A DNA stretch of 64,000 bases. Source: Cryomorphaceae bacterium. GTDB lineage: Bacteria > Bacteroidota > Bacteroidia > Flavobacteriales_D > Crocinitomicaceae. The stretch lies in NCBI GenBank assembly GCA_027483605.1, contig JAIXUE010000009.1, positions 1 to 64,000 on the forward strand. Reading direction: 5' to 3'. How positions within the stretch are numbered: position 1 is the first letter of the stretch; each line of letters begins with the position of its first letter. The notes under the pieces were generated by a model. The model was not told where the DNA came from and did no database searches. It saw only the letters and a program-made list of their open reading frames with translations. This document shows positions 47,012-56,396 of this stretch, piece by piece. The position numbers and the translations under genes were made by a program.

Positions 47012-47989
47012 TTACTGCGCCGCTACGAGTTTGGCAATTTGCACAGCGTTGGTGGCAGCACCTTTGCGGAGGTTATCCGCGACAATCCACAAATTAAGGG
47101 TGTTGACTTGGCTTTCATCGCGGCGAATTCTACCCACAAAAACGTCGTCTTTACCTTGTGCCATAAGTGGCATTGGATACTCAAATTGGGCCAGATTATC
47201 TTGGATGGTAATGCCCGGAGTAAGGGCCAAAATTTGTCTGACCTCTTGCAAATCGAAATCGTTTTCAAAAGAAATATTTACCGCTTCCGAATGCCCGCCT
47301 ACCACCGGAACACGCACGGCAGTTGCCGTAACGTTAATGCGCGGATCTAAAATCTTTTTGGTTTCGTTGGTGAGCTTCATTTCTTCTTTGGTGTAGCCGT
47401 TCTCGAGGAACACATCGCATTGCGGGATGCAGTTCTTGTCTATCGGGTATTTGTAGGCCATTTCGCCTTCTTTGCCTGCGCGTTCGTTTTCAAGCTGCTG
47501 CACAGCTTTAACACCGGTACCTGTAATAGATTGATAGGTAGAGACCACAACGCGCTTGACGCCATACTTTTGGTGGAGTGGAGCCAAAACCATCACCAAC
47601 TGAATGGTGCTGCAATTTGGATTGGCGATAATGAGGTCTTCTTTAGTAAGGAGTTGTCCGTTGATTTCCGGAACGATGAGCTTTTTTGTTGGGTCCATGC
47701 GCCAAGCCGAACTGTTGTCAATGACCACTGTTCCCTTCTCTGCAAAACGAGGCGCCCACTCCAATGAAGTTTCACCACCCGCTGAAAAAATAGCAATGTC
47801 CGGAACTGCATCTACCGCTGTTTGCAAGCCAACGACTGCATATTCTTTTCCTTGAAACGTTAGTTGCTTACCAACGCTGTTTTCGGAGGCAACCAAAAGC
47901 AATTCAGTAAAAGGAAATTGTTGTTCAGCTAACACTTCTAACATCACTGAACCAACCATTCCGGTGGCTCCTACTACAGCTACTTTCAT
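47012..47989 (-). CDS. asd: Aspartate-semialdehyde dehydrogenase
   Basis: A 325-residue NADPH enzyme reducing aspartyl phosphate to the semialdehyde, on the way to lysine/diaminopimelate, threonine and methionine. The nucleotide loop VVGATGMVGSVML starts the protein, the catalytic cysteine lies in IIANPNCSTIQLV near residue 127, and the active-site histidine in RVPVVGGHSEAVNI. Length is standard. Its exact promoter box at 48004-48011 abuts, on the other strand, the promoter of the lamin-tail-domain gene. Confidence 0.95.
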   Translation of the reverse strand: MKVAVVGATGMVGSVMLEVLAEQQFPFTELLLVASENSVGKQLTFQGKEYAVVGLQTAVDAVPDIAIFSAGGETSLEWAPRFAEKGTVVIDNSSAWRMDPTKKLIVPEINGQLLTKEDLIIANPNCSTIQLVMVLAPLHQKYGVKRVVVSTYQSITGTGVKAVQQLENERAGKEGEMAYKYPIDKNCIPQCDVFLENGYTKEEMKLTNETKKILDPRINVTATAVRVPVVGGHSEAVNISFENDFDLQEVRQILALTPGITIQDNLAQFEYPMPLMAQGKDDVFVGRIRRDESQVNTLNLWIVADNLRKGAATNAVQIAKLVAAQ

Positions 47990-48003
47990 TGTTTAATTTT
48001 TTA

Positions 48004-48011
48004 CAAAAATA
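48004..48011 (-). promoter_or_regulatory. -7 promoter element for asd, back to back with the next gene's promoter
   Basis: On the minus strand TATTTTTG matches the consensus exactly, 14 bases before the asd ATG. The plus-strand near-match AATCTTTG for the lamin-tail gene begins at its last base (48011-48018). Confidence 0.6.
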
Positions 48012-48024
48012 ATCTTTGTTTGCC

Positions 48025-50298
48025 ATGCGACTCTTTCTCTTCCTTTTTTTCCTTGTTTCAACTTGTACACCAAGACCTGTTTTAGCGCAGTTATTTGATG
48101 ATTTTCACGATCAAAGTCTTTTTCAGGGGCTCATTTGGGGCGGCGATATCGGCGCCTTTACAACCAATAACAACCGACAACTGCAACTCAATGCCGCCAG
48201 TGCTGGCTCCGCAACCCTTTTCTTTGAGCACCAATTAATTGACCAAACAGACTGGGAATGTCAGTTTTGGCTCAGACTCAATTTTAGCCCTTCGAGCGTG
48301 AATTTTGGACGCTTCTACTTGAGCGCAAATCAAAGTGACTTATTGACAGCCGACCAAGCGCTTTATTTAGAATTTGGAGAAGCAGGAAGCCAAGATGCAC
48401 CCAAATTATATTGCAGGCAAAACGGTATTGATAGCTTGGTTGGGGTGGGCCCCGCTGGCAGCATTGCAGCGGCATTTCAATTGTTTTTTACGTTCAAGTA
48501 CAACAATGGCGTTTTCAGACTAGAGTCCAAGACCAGTCCGGCCGCTGCAAGCAACCTATGGTTGTCAGGGCAGTTGCCCTGGCTGCCAGCGGGGCCCTAT
48601 GCAGGCCTCAGTTGTATCTTCACCAGTGGAAATAGCCAAGGGTTTTACCTCGACGATCTTTATATTGGTGCGCAAATCAATACGCAAAACCCGCAGCTGC
48701 TCCTCACCGAATTAATGGCCGATCCAGAACCACAACAAGGCCTGCCCAACACAGAATACATCGAAATTTACAATGCTGGCACTAGCGTACAGCAACTTAA
48801 TGGCTTTGTCTTGAGCGATGCGTCCGGGAGTTGTACACTTCCCTCCTACTGGCTGCAGCCGGCGGCATACGTTACGCTTGTCGGGACCGGAAAAAGCATT
48901 GGCTTTAATCCTTCAAAGACGGTAGAAGTCACTGCATTTACAAGTCTGAACAATACAGGTGAAACACTCATCCTTAAAAATCCTCAAGGCCTCACCCTCG
49001 ACCAAATCACTTATCAGTTGAATTGGTATCAAGATTCCAGTAAAATGGAGGGTGGTTTTAGTTTGGAGCGTTGCTCATTGCTAGACCCCTGCTCTGTTGC
49101 CGACAATTGGCGTGCGACTCAAGCCTTGCTTGGCGGCACGCCAGGAATACAAAACTCGGTATTTGACCCACACCCTGATACGCTGTCTTCCGAGCTCATT
49201 TACGCCGAAGTACGCGATTCAAACGTAGTTGCCTTTGTGTTTTCTGAACCAATGGACAGTACAAGCTTAGTACATTGCACTATCTCTTTTGATCAAAACC
49301 TAGGGCCTTACAACAAGGTTGTGTTCCATTATCTGCATGTTCAAAACGGCGCTCAACTGCTCATACAATTTGAACAAGCCATTCCCAAAAGCATGCCAAT
49401 TGAGGCAACTATCCATAACGCAAAAGATTGTTGGTCCAACCTGAGTACCCTCGAAGCAACGTTCATTCGTTATGAGGAACCTCAACCTGGCGATATCCTG
49501 CTCAATGAAATCTTATTTGATCCGCCAAGTAATGGCGCCGACTTTGTTGAGCTCTACAATATCACGGACAAATACCTGAACCTTTCAAATTGCAGCCTTA
49601 GCAATGCGCAATCAACCCACACCATTGTCAAAAAAAAATTGAGTCCGCACAGCTATGTAGCACTGAGTCCGGACACTGTGTTTCTTGTCAGTTTTTATCC
49701 CAACACCTCAATAGAAAACCTGGCCACACAATTTCTTCCCTTTTTTTATAACGATAGCGGCACTTGTATTCTAAGTTGCAATGGTATTGTATTGGACAAA
49801 CTTAAATACAGTGAAGATTGGCATTCGGCCATTTTAATTGACAAAGAAGGCGTCAGCTTAGAGCGCCTCGACCCCGCAGCGCCAACGCTGAATCAAAACA
49901 ATTGGTTTTCGGCTGCACAAACCGTAGGTTATGCCAGCCCAGGTCAAGCAAATTCTCAACAATTAGGCGCCAAACAGATTGGCTCATTGTATTTGTCTCA
50001 GCCTGAATTTAGCCCTGATCAAGATGGATATCATGATTTTTTAGAAATCCAATATGAATTACCTGCCCCAAATATGCTCGTTCAGGCCGAAATTTACACC
50101 CTCGGAGGAAACCTAGTTAAAAACCTCATTAACAATGAATTATTCGGAACAAAAGGAATGTTTATTTGGGATGGCAGCACAGAATATGGCACAATTGCTT
50201 CCAACGGAATCTATATCCTTGAATTCAAAGCCTTTTCAACAGACCCAAGTGTATTTTTTAATCGAAGGTTGAGCTTTGCGCGCTGTATTAAACGCTAA
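48025..50298 (+). CDS. Large exported protein with two lamin-tail domains
   Basis: A 757-residue secreted protein. The ATG at 48025 (MRLFLFLFFL) opens a signal peptide ending near residue 22. Residues ~1-200 resemble a lectin-like/jelly-roll region that I cannot name. Two lamin-tail (LTD) domains follow at about residues 225-345 (LLLTELMADPEPQ, EYIEIYNAG) and 489-620 (ILLNEILFDPPS, DFVELYN). Between them is an Ig-like segment (VFSEPMDSTSL). The last ~100 residues resemble a FlgD/CHU_C-type Ig domain (PEFSPDQDGYHDFLEI, GGNLVKNLI, NGIYILEF), which in this phylum can act as a type IX sorting signal. Its function is unknown; a surface or extracellular role is likely. Confidence 0.8.
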   Translation: MRLFLFLFFLVSTCTPRPVLAQLFDDFHDQSLFQGLIWGGDIGAFTTNNNRQLQLNAASAGSATLFFEHQLIDQTDWECQFWLRLNFSPSSVNFGRFYLSANQSDLLTADQALYLEFGEAGSQDAPKLYCRQNGIDSLVGVGPAGSIAAAFQLFFTFKYNNGVFRLESKTSPAAASNLWLSGQLPWLPAGPYAGLSCIFTSGNSQGFYLDDLYIGAQINTQNPQLLLTELMADPEPQQGLPNTEYIEIYNAGTSVQQLNGFVLSDASGSCTLPSYWLQPAAYVTLVGTGKSIGFNPSKTVEVTAFTSLNNTGETLILKNPQGLTLDQITYQLNWYQDSSKMEGGFSLERCSLLDPCSVADNWRATQALLGGTPGIQNSVFDPHPDTLSSELIYAEVRDSNVVAFVFSEPMDSTSLVHCTISFDQNLGPYNKVVFHYLHVQNGAQLLIQFEQAIPKSMPIEATIHNAKDCWSNLSTLEATFIRYEEPQPGDILLNEILFDPPSNGADFVELYNITDKYLNLSNCSLSNAQSTHTIVKKKLSPHSYVALSPDTVFLVSFYPNTSIENLATQFLPFFYNDSGTCILSCNGIVLDKLKYSEDWHSAILIDKEGVSLERLDPAAPTLNQNNWFSAAQTVGYASPGQANSQQLGAKQIGSLYLSQPEFSPDQDGYHDFLEIQYELPAPNMLVQAEIYTLGGNLVKNLINNELFGTKGMFIWDGSTEYGTIASNGIYILEFKAFSTDPSVFFNRRLSFARCIKR

Positions 50299-50303
50299 AT
50301 TTG
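50296..50303 (+). promoter_or_regulatory. -7 promoter element for the LETM1-related operon
   Basis: TAAATTTG matches TAnnTTTG exactly, overlapping the stop of the lamin-tail gene. It precedes the 13-codon upstream ORF by 16 bases. Confidence 0.55.
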
Positions 50304-50319
50304 AATAAAATTAGAACTC

Positions 50320-50361
50320 ATGAAAAGCGCCTCTTTTTTGGGCTTTAAGCGTACTGCATGA
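50320..50361 (+). CDS. Possible 13-residue leader peptide overlapping the LETM1-related gene
   Basis: ATG at 50320 begins MKSASFLGFKRTA and stops with TGA at 50359-50361. The stop shares bases with the ATG of the next gene (ATGA at 50358-50361), the usual geometry for translational coupling. The segment also contains an imperfect hairpin (AAAGCGCC with GGGCTTT). It sits suitably behind a promoter box, but so short an ORF could arise by chance. Confidence 0.35.
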   Translation: MKSASFLGFKRTA

Positions 50362-51647
50362 ACTCCACTAAAATCGATTTTTCTCCCGGATCCAAAAATT
50401 GGATTGCCAAATTCTTCGAGTTACTCGAAAATGGTGTTTTTGGTATTGACGACGACCTCATCCATCAGAAAGAAAGCAACCTCACCCATTTTATCTCTCA
50501 TCAAACAGGCCTCATTTACGGGACTGCCAAATCTTTTATCTTCTCGAATAACCTTGACAAGAAAAGCTTCAATCCCGATGAGCAACTTCAGTTATTGCTT
50601 TTTGAAACTTTGTTGTTCACCTTCATCCGAAAGCAACAAAAACCTACGAATGTCGAAGAATTTACCAATACACTCTTGTCCTTTTACAAAGGATATGAAG
50701 GATCTAATTTCATTGGTCGCATTCAGTATTTAACCACAACACAAGCCACCACAAAGCTAGAGCTTATTCTTGCTTCAAGGGTGGGCATCAAAAGTTCTTT
50801 TCTGGGTGCCAATTACTGGCTCAAGCACCTATCAAATGCCTTTATTTTTCTAGACATCATCTTATTTAGGGCCTACCTCGAAGGAGATGACACCGCTTTT
50901 CTCAAGAATTACGAACGCTACACATCATCGGTTTTGAATGGGCTTATTTATGTAGCACTAGTAGATGGTAAAGTGGAGGAAAAAGAAAGAAAAATACTCA
51001 AACATTTCATTGCCTCTGCAGCGTTACCCCGCCCAGTTCAGGCATTGTACAAGGAGCGCATCAAGATTGGTATCCCCTTCAAATTACTCCAACAAGAACT
51101 TGTCCACGACAAGCTATTAGCACAGATTACTTTTGAGTTCGGACATCTGCTTTTGCAAAGCACTCATGTCATTGCACCCGAGGAGCGTCAAAAATTAGAG
51201 GCGCTGGGTAGTGCTTTACACTTGAATGCAAATCAAATGCTCTTATCTGAAGAAATGTGTATGGCCTTTATTGCGCAAAGCGGACCCAAAGAACTTTTGG
51301 TTTACAAGCAATCTACCGAAACGAGTTTTGCCTTCAAGGAAACCTCCAAAAGATGGCTGCGCATCATTGGCCGCAACCGCGATCGCTTGCTGACTGAAAT
51401 GCGCGAAAGTAAAGACCTCATGGCCCTATTACAAAAGTCTACCAAAGAAGACCTCAGCCCCGAAGAAAAAGAGCAGGTCAAAGATCAATTTTACGATATC
51501 CTCAAATCCATGCCCTCGTTGGCTCTTTTTCTTTTACCAGGAGGCACCCTACTGCTGCCCATCGTCATGAAACTCGTGCCGGAACTTATCCCCTCTGCTT
51601 TTAAAGTCAATGAAGTAGAGAAAAAACACCCTGAAGATGAACTGTAA
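50358..51647 (+). CDS. LETM1-related protein
   Basis: A 429-residue protein whose C-terminal ~110 residues match the LETM1-like domain: SKDLMALLQKSTKEDLSPEE, then DILKSMPSLALFLLPGGTLL, with a single hydrophobic helix and the Pro-rich VPELIPSAF. Mitochondrial LETM1 takes part in K+/H+ or Ca2+/H+ exchange and bacterial relatives are uncharacterised; flavobacterial homologues are described as biofilm-associated. The N-terminal ~300 residues are helical, with YVALVDGKVEEKERKILKHF resembling a TerB-like pattern. It heads a four-gene overlapping operon. Confidence 0.82.
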   Translation: MNSTKIDFSPGSKNWIAKFFELLENGVFGIDDDLIHQKESNLTHFISHQTGLIYGTAKSFIFSNNLDKKSFNPDEQLQLLLFETLLFTFIRKQQKPTNVEEFTNTLLSFYKGYEGSNFIGRIQYLTTTQATTKLELILASRVGIKSSFLGANYWLKHLSNAFIFLDIILFRAYLEGDDTAFLKNYERYTSSVLNGLIYVALVDGKVEEKERKILKHFIASAALPRPVQALYKERIKIGIPFKLLQQELVHDKLLAQITFEFGHLLLQSTHVIAPEERQKLEALGSALHLNANQMLLSEEMCMAFIAQSGPKELLVYKQSTETSFAFKETSKRWLRIIGRNRDRLLTEMRESKDLMALLQKSTKEDLSPEEKEQVKDQFYDILKSMPSLALFLLPGGTLLLPIVMKLVPELIPSAFKVNEVEKKHPEDEL

Positions 51648-52065
51648 AATACATATCCATTTGCTCAATGAGCTGTTCTCCCAAGAACTTGCCGATGAAA
51701 AACATGGCGGCAAAGAGTCCGCAGACAACCTGCGCTACGACTGGGAAGATGAACTAGACATTACGTCAGCGGTTACGTTGGTTAAGGAACAAACAGATGC
51801 GGTTTATACCCTTGCTGGTTACGACGAAAACGATGTGCTGTTTTCTTACGAAATACCAGCCATGCACCTTTTTGAAATTCATTCTCAAACAGATCCTATT
51901 ACTTTCGTTGGTGCTTCCAAAAGCATTGTGGACCACTGCACCTATACCTCGGACAGCAACGGCCACACCATCCGTATTTTCCTCAAAGACTACGAGCCTA
52001 TGGCCAATCCGGTTCCCGGAATTTTTATTGCATCCAAATCCTTTCCTAAAGCGCTCATCAGATGA
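51637..52065 (+). CDS. Unknown acidic protein in the LETM1-ABC-YihY operon
   Basis: A 142-residue soluble protein (MNCKIHIHLLNELF start, DWEDELDITSAVTLV and DENDVLFSYEIPAMHLFEI inside), without signal peptide or membrane helix. No family is recognised. Strand-rich composition in the second half (HTIRIFLKDYEP, PGIFIASKSF) suggests a compact beta domain. It overlaps the preceding gene by 11 bases and the ABC ATPase by 4, which ties it to the operon and suggests an accessory role there. Confidence 0.75.
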   Translation: MNCKIHIHLLNELFSQELADEKHGGKESADNLRYDWEDELDITSAVTLVKEQTDAVYTLAGYDENDVLFSYEIPAMHLFEIHSQTDPITFVGASKSIVDHCTYTSDSNGHTIRIFLKDYEPMANPVPGIFIASKSFPKALIR

Positions 52066-52979
52066 TTGAGCTCAAAGGCATACAGCTGGCGTATCAAAAA
52101 CCTGTACTGAAATCCTTGAACTTACAGGTTAAGCGCGGCGAAATACTTGGGCTTGTTGGCAAGAGCGGGGCTGGTAAATCTTCATTGCTCAAAATATGTG
52201 CTGGGCTCCAAGACCCCGATGAAGGACAAGTCGCAATTGATGGAAAAATTCAAACACCGGTTCGCCATTTGTTAGTTCCAGGATTTAAAGGGCTTGCTAT
52301 TGTAAATCAAGATTTCAAACTTGATCCATACCATTCAGTAGAAGAAAACATCCGAGAAGCCATTTTGCATTGGCCTTATGAAAAACGCGACAAACGTGTT
52401 CAAAAACTCCTGCGCCTATTTGGGCTCAAAGAAATAGCAAGCACCAAAGCCCATCTTATTTCGGGTGGCGAACAACAGCGCGTTGCCATTGCACGTGCCA
52501 TTGCAGATCAGCCTACTTACCTCCTACTCGACGAGCCTTTTGGTCATCTCGACGCACATTTGCGTCAAAAATTGAGCAGCCATCTGATGGATTTGCGAGA
52601 CGAAGAAGACACCGGTATTATTTTGGTGTCGCACGAAGGACAAGATGTACTCGGTCTGTGCGACCACATTTGCATTTTACAAAATGGCAAATTGTCCAAA
52701 AAACTCAAGCCCGAAGCTGTTTATTACCACTACAAGGCACCAGAGCGCGCACGGCTCTTTGGCCCCTTGAATACGCTCAAAATAAATGATGAGCTCATTC
52801 ATTTTAGACCGGATGAATACAACGTATCGGCTATAGGAGTTCGTGTTCAATTTGAGAAAGCGATGTTTGTTGGGGGGCTCTATCACAATTACATGCGCAG
52901 CAGCAACAACGAAAGAATTTTACTTTACGCTTTTGAAAAACTAACCGAGATCAAAGCCATTGAAATCCGCAAAAAATAA
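52062..52979 (+). CDS. ABC transporter ATP-binding protein, no adjacent permease
   Basis: A 305-residue nucleotide-binding subunit. The Walker A GLVGKSGAGKSSLL is at about residues 31-44, the Q-loop VNQDFKL near 86, the ABC signature ISGGEQQRVAIARA near 136, Walker B YLLLDEPFGHLD near 154 and the switch histidine in VSHEGQD near 190. The last ~90 residues (LFGPLNTLKINDELIHFRPD onwards) resemble the accessory regulatory domain of PotA/FbpC-type importer ATPases. No membrane permease or binding protein of the usual ABC type is adjacent; the next gene is a YihY-type membrane protein overlapping by 20 bases. Confidence 0.9.
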   Translation: MIELKGIQLAYQKPVLKSLNLQVKRGEILGLVGKSGAGKSSLLKICAGLQDPDEGQVAIDGKIQTPVRHLLVPGFKGLAIVNQDFKLDPYHSVEENIREAILHWPYEKRDKRVQKLLRLFGLKEIASTKAHLISGGEQQRVAIARAIADQPTYLLLDEPFGHLDAHLRQKLSSHLMDLRDEEDTGIILVSHEGQDVLGLCDHICILQNGKLSKKLKPEAVYYHYKAPERARLFGPLNTLKINDELIHFRPDEYNVSAIGVRVQFEKAMFVGGLYHNYMRSSNNERILLYAFEKLTEIKAIEIRKK

Positions 52980-53874
52980 ACACGGCAAACTCCGCCTCAC
53001 ATTCGAGGCCTTCTGGACTGCGCTCAAAGCATATGTCCAAGATGGTGCTTTTCATCACGGTGCTGCCTTGGCTTACTATACCTTGTTTGCTTTGATTCCG
53101 ATTATATATCTTACCACCTCCATTTATGGACGAGTCATAGGCCAAAAAAATATGCAAGACATTATTTCGTCCTTGCTGCAGACAGAACTCGGTCTTCAAG
53201 ACCCCGCCTCGATCTTGCAGCTTGTCAACAGCATGTCTTTTGACAAGCCTAATTTCTTTTTGGAACTGATCAGTGTTGGTATTTTGCTTTATACGTGCTC
53301 TGCCTTTATGATATCACTCAAAAGAAGCTTGAATGAATTTTTCCATGTCAGTAAAAAGAGACGGGATGAATCGAATCTTTTCATGGAAATCATTGGCTTT
53401 CGTTTTGTGGGCATCCTACTCTTGGCAGTTTTTGCATTGGTGATCATCCTTTTTTACTTTCTACAGGTTTTTATCTTTTCGGCGTTCACAAGCTGGTTAC
53501 ATTGGAACAATGGCTTCGTCGATTTTTCGCTGCAATTGCTGCAAGTTTTATTAACGCTACTTTCCAATGTATTGATCTTCATGCTCATATTTAAATACAT
53601 GCATAACGCCAAAGTGAGTTGGCGCATTGCCCGAAATGGCGCAATTATGACAGCCATTTTGTTGTATATCAGTCAGTGGGTTATTGGATATTACCTCCAA
53701 CACTATTTCATTATGGGTAAACTCGGGGTTGCCAACTCAATATTTATCATGCTGGCTTGGGTCCACTATTCTGCCCAAATTGTTTTTTTTGGGGCTCAAT
53801 ATACCTATCAAATCGGGAAAGTTTTCCAAGACCGCATCTTGTCGGATGTCAAAGAAACGACGGTGGTTTCCTGA
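52960..53874 (+). CDS. YihY/BrkB-family inner-membrane protein
   Basis: A 304-residue integral membrane protein with about six hydrophobic segments and the family signature AFHHGAALAYYTLFALIPI near residue 30; ISLKRSLNEFFHV near 125 and GVANSIFIMLAWVHYSAQIV near 255 are typical. Family members (formerly misassigned as RNase BN) have no settled function. The start is a TTG at 52960 that overlaps the ABC gene by 20 bases, chosen because no in-frame ATG lies before the conserved region. Its 3' end overlaps lptD on the opposite strand by 26 bases. Confidence 0.85.
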   Translation: MKSAKNKHGKLRLTFEAFWTALKAYVQDGAFHHGAALAYYTLFALIPIIYLTTSIYGRVIGQKNMQDIISSLLQTELGLQDPASILQLVNSMSFDKPNFFLELISVGILLYTCSAFMISLKRSLNEFFHVSKKRRDESNLFMEIIGFRFVGILLLAVFALVIILFYFLQVFIFSAFTSWLHWNNGFVDFSLQLLQVLLTLLSNVLIFMLIFKYMHNAKVSWRIARNGAIMTAILLYISQWVIGYYLQHYFIMGKLGVANSIFIMLAWVHYSAQIVFFGAQYTYQIGKVFQDRILSDVKETTVVS

Positions 53875-56374
53875 ATTCCATTTTGGCGTCTCTAAAAATA
53901 CTGGAGGTATTTCGGATGGTAAGTAAGAAACTTTTGTTGCCACCAATTGGTACATAATAAAACGAAAGTGCCCAGCAGTGCATATTGCGGTTCAAAGAGA
54001 AATAGGCATTGGTAAGCCGGCCTTCTTGCAAGTTGAAGTTCAGGTTACCCGATACATTCCAGCGTTTAGTGAAACTCAAATCGCCGCTCAATACCAACGT
54101 CTGAATATATTTCCAAGGAGCGGGATCAGTGACTGAAATTTGCTGATTAGCCTGAATTCCATAGACATGTGACACATTCATCTTCCATGGAATATCATAA
54201 TAAATGGCGCGCTCCGGATGCAAAGCATAATAGTTCAGGTCGGCATTCCAATCTTGCTCATTGAAAAGCGCACTGTGGTCTTGTAACTTCTTGCGGTCTT
54301 TTTTGGGCGCTAATACCAGTGTTGTGGTCAGGTTGGTGGTGGTAAGGCGGCCCAGCTTTTGTGCATTTTGCCAAGCATAAGTTGCCGTAGTTGCACCAGT
54401 TGCCGTCCAGGCATATGGGCTCCACTGGGCATTGGATACAAAATTGATCCAGCTTGCAGGACTAATGCGCAAATTGAGCGCTAAATCGGAGAGTTTCATG
54501 CTGTCTTTGGTGAAGTCGTAGTTGCCAGTTACCGAAAACTGGTCAATGAGCCTTACTTTTTTATAGCCTGTAACCGTATCTTGCTCAGATTTAAACTTGA
54601 GCTCAGCCGTATTATTGATCCCAAAAGTGAGTAAAGAAGCTTCTCTTACAGAGCCTACTGAATATATACTGCGCTCAAAAGGAGAATAAGAAATACTGCT
54701 TTGATTTGGGCCCACATTGGCTGTAACCAGCGGATTCCAGCCTGGGGTATAGCGGTAACCAATATTTGGTGTCAAGAGGTGCCGCAACCTTGCTTGTCTT
54801 GGTCCAATAAAACGATAATAACCATAAAGCACTGTAGTTGCCGTTAAGTTGAAATTGAGTTCGTGGCGCAATGCCATTTGCCTAAGCGTATCGGTAATAG
54901 TCTTGTTTTCAATAGGGTCGTATGCCTTTGTAATTTGTTGAAAATTGATCTTATTGCCATAATTAAGGCTCGGATTGATTTTCACTGCATTTTTGAATAA
55001 ACCTGTATTGGTCTGTATACTGATGCCTTGGCTAATGCCATTCATCAAGCGCTGGCTGATTGCAGTGAAATCGCCATTGGTGAGCAAAGAATCGGCAAAT
55101 TGCGAGCGATTTTGTGCCTCCAAATTGTAGGTAATGCCGATGCGTTGGATGGTTTTTTTCCAGTTTTTATCCGCAGTTTCAAAAAGGTCTTTAAAAGGGA
55201 AAACACGCGTCACATTGACGTTGAGTACTGGGCTTGTAAATGAAATGTTTTGCGCTATAGAGTTTTGACGCAGCGACATTTTAAGCCCTGTATTGATAGG
55301 CTTTCCAGGAAAATTACGGGCAAGATTGATATCAGAATTAAAGGAATTTGAAAAGTATTCTGGATTGATCGGATCGAGCGAGTTTTTAGATTGGTTGTCT
55401 GAGATGAAATTTACATTGGAAGAGAAATCCCAAAATGGATTTGATTTAGGTGCTTTGCGGTGGTTCCAAGAAACGGTGACTTTATTGCGCTTGATATTTG
55501 TCGGAAAGCCACTATTGAATTGCTGAAAACCCAAAGAGAGTCGTCCGTTATAGCCATAGCGTTTAGCGTAGTCGAGGTCGTTGCGCAAGCCCCAAGACCC
55601 TCTGCTATATAAATTTGCATAAACCGATGTTTGGTAGTTGTCATTGATTGGGAAATACCAACCCAGGTTCTGAAAACCAAAACCGTAGGCTGACAGCGGA
55701 ATAAACTCTGGAAACAATAAGCCTGAGGTTCGCTCTTTTTGATTGGTCGGGATGAATGCAAAAGGCAAACCAAGTGGTGTTGGGATGCCAGATACCCATA
55801 AATTCATCGGGCCAGTGACAATGCGTTCTTTAGGCACCAATACACCCTTACTCAATTGGAAATGATAATGCGGCTCCTCTAAATCACAAGTAGTGAGTAT
55901 GCCTTGGCGCAAATGCAATTCCTCATTGGCTTGCCGCTTGGCTGTTCCCATCCGAAAATAGAATTCATCTTGCTTAATTGCCAGTGCTTTGATGTAAGCT
56001 TTTTTAGTTTTGTAGTTCATTTTGAGCGTCTCGCAACGGATGGTTTCACTGCCTTCGGTAAGCTCCGGGTATTCCACTTTAGTACCACTGCTGTCTATGC
56101 GGTAACTCGCCTCAACCTGATTGGAATCAATATCAATGAGTATATAACCTGCCTTCAATGCAAAACCTTCGCTCTGCACTTCTGCATTGCCGTACAGATA
56201 AATTCGGCGATTTTGGACATCGTGCCTGATTTTTTGGCTCGCCTTATAAGTAACCACCCGGTCGAGACTTTCACCATCGACAAACAGTGTATCTTGGGCT
56301 GTAACCAATAACTGATGGCACATTATTAACAATGTGGCGAAGAAAAGTTGTAAAAAGCGCTGGCGCTGGCTCAA
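53849..56374 (-). CDS. lptD: LPS assembly outer-membrane protein LptD
   Basis: An 841-residue outer-membrane protein that inserts lipopolysaccharide into the outer leaflet. A signal peptide ends near residue 26 (LLVTAQ). An OstA/LptD N-terminal periplasmic beta-jellyroll spans about residues 30-180 (RIYLYGNAEVQSEGFALKAG, IRCETLKMNYKTKKAYIK), and a large barrel follows from about residue 215, with PFAFIPTNQKERTSGLLFPE, a segment typical of Bacteroidota LptD. It diverges from the amidase gene, with 22 bases between the two ATGs. The LPS-export partners (LptF/G type) lie 48 kb away at 5.5 kb. Confidence 0.92.
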   Translation of the reverse strand: MSQRQRFLQLFFATLLIMCHQLLVTAQDTLFVDGESLDRVVTYKASQKIRHDVQNRRIYLYGNAEVQSEGFALKAGYILIDIDSNQVEASYRIDSSGTKVEYPELTEGSETIRCETLKMNYKTKKAYIKALAIKQDEFYFRMGTAKRQANEELHLRQGILTTCDLEEPHYHFQLSKGVLVPKERIVTGPMNLWVSGIPTPLGLPFAFIPTNQKERTSGLLFPEFIPLSAYGFGFQNLGWYFPINDNYQTSVYANLYSRGSWGLRNDLDYAKRYGYNGRLSLGFQQFNSGFPTNIKRNKVTVSWNHRKAPKSNPFWDFSSNVNFISDNQSKNSLDPINPEYFSNSFNSDINLARNFPGKPINTGLKMSLRQNSIAQNISFTSPVLNVNVTRVFPFKDLFETADKNWKKTIQRIGITYNLEAQNRSQFADSLLTNGDFTAISQRLMNGISQGISIQTNTGLFKNAVKINPSLNYGNKINFQQITKAYDPIENKTITDTLRQMALRHELNFNLTATTVLYGYYRFIGPRQARLRHLLTPNIGYRYTPGWNPLVTANVGPNQSSISYSPFERSIYSVGSVREASLLTFGINNTAELKFKSEQDTVTGYKKVRLIDQFSVTGNYDFTKDSMKLSDLALNLRISPASWINFVSNAQWSPYAWTATGATTATYAWQNAQKLGRLTTTNLTTTLVLAPKKDRKKLQDHSALFNEQDWNADLNYYALHPERAIYYDIPWKMNVSHVYGIQANQQISVTDPAPWKYIQTLVLSGDLSFTKRWNVSGNLNFNLQEGRLTNAYFSLNRNMHCWALSFYYVPIGGNKSFLLTIRNTSSIFRDAKMEFRKPPSFL

Positions 56375-56384
56375 GATGCTTACT

Positions 56385-56392
56385 TAGATTTG
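56385..56392 (+). promoter_or_regulatory. -7 promoter element for the amidase operon
   Basis: TAGATTTG matches TAnnTTTG exactly and ends 4 bases before the amidase ATG at 56397. It lies between the divergent lptD and amidase starts. Confidence 0.65.
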
Positions 56393-56396
56393 TAAT

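Noticed and set aside
50320-50356. Hairpin before the LETM1-related gene as a terminator
   Set aside because: The stem is imperfect and no T run follows; a role in translation of the short upstream ORF fits better.
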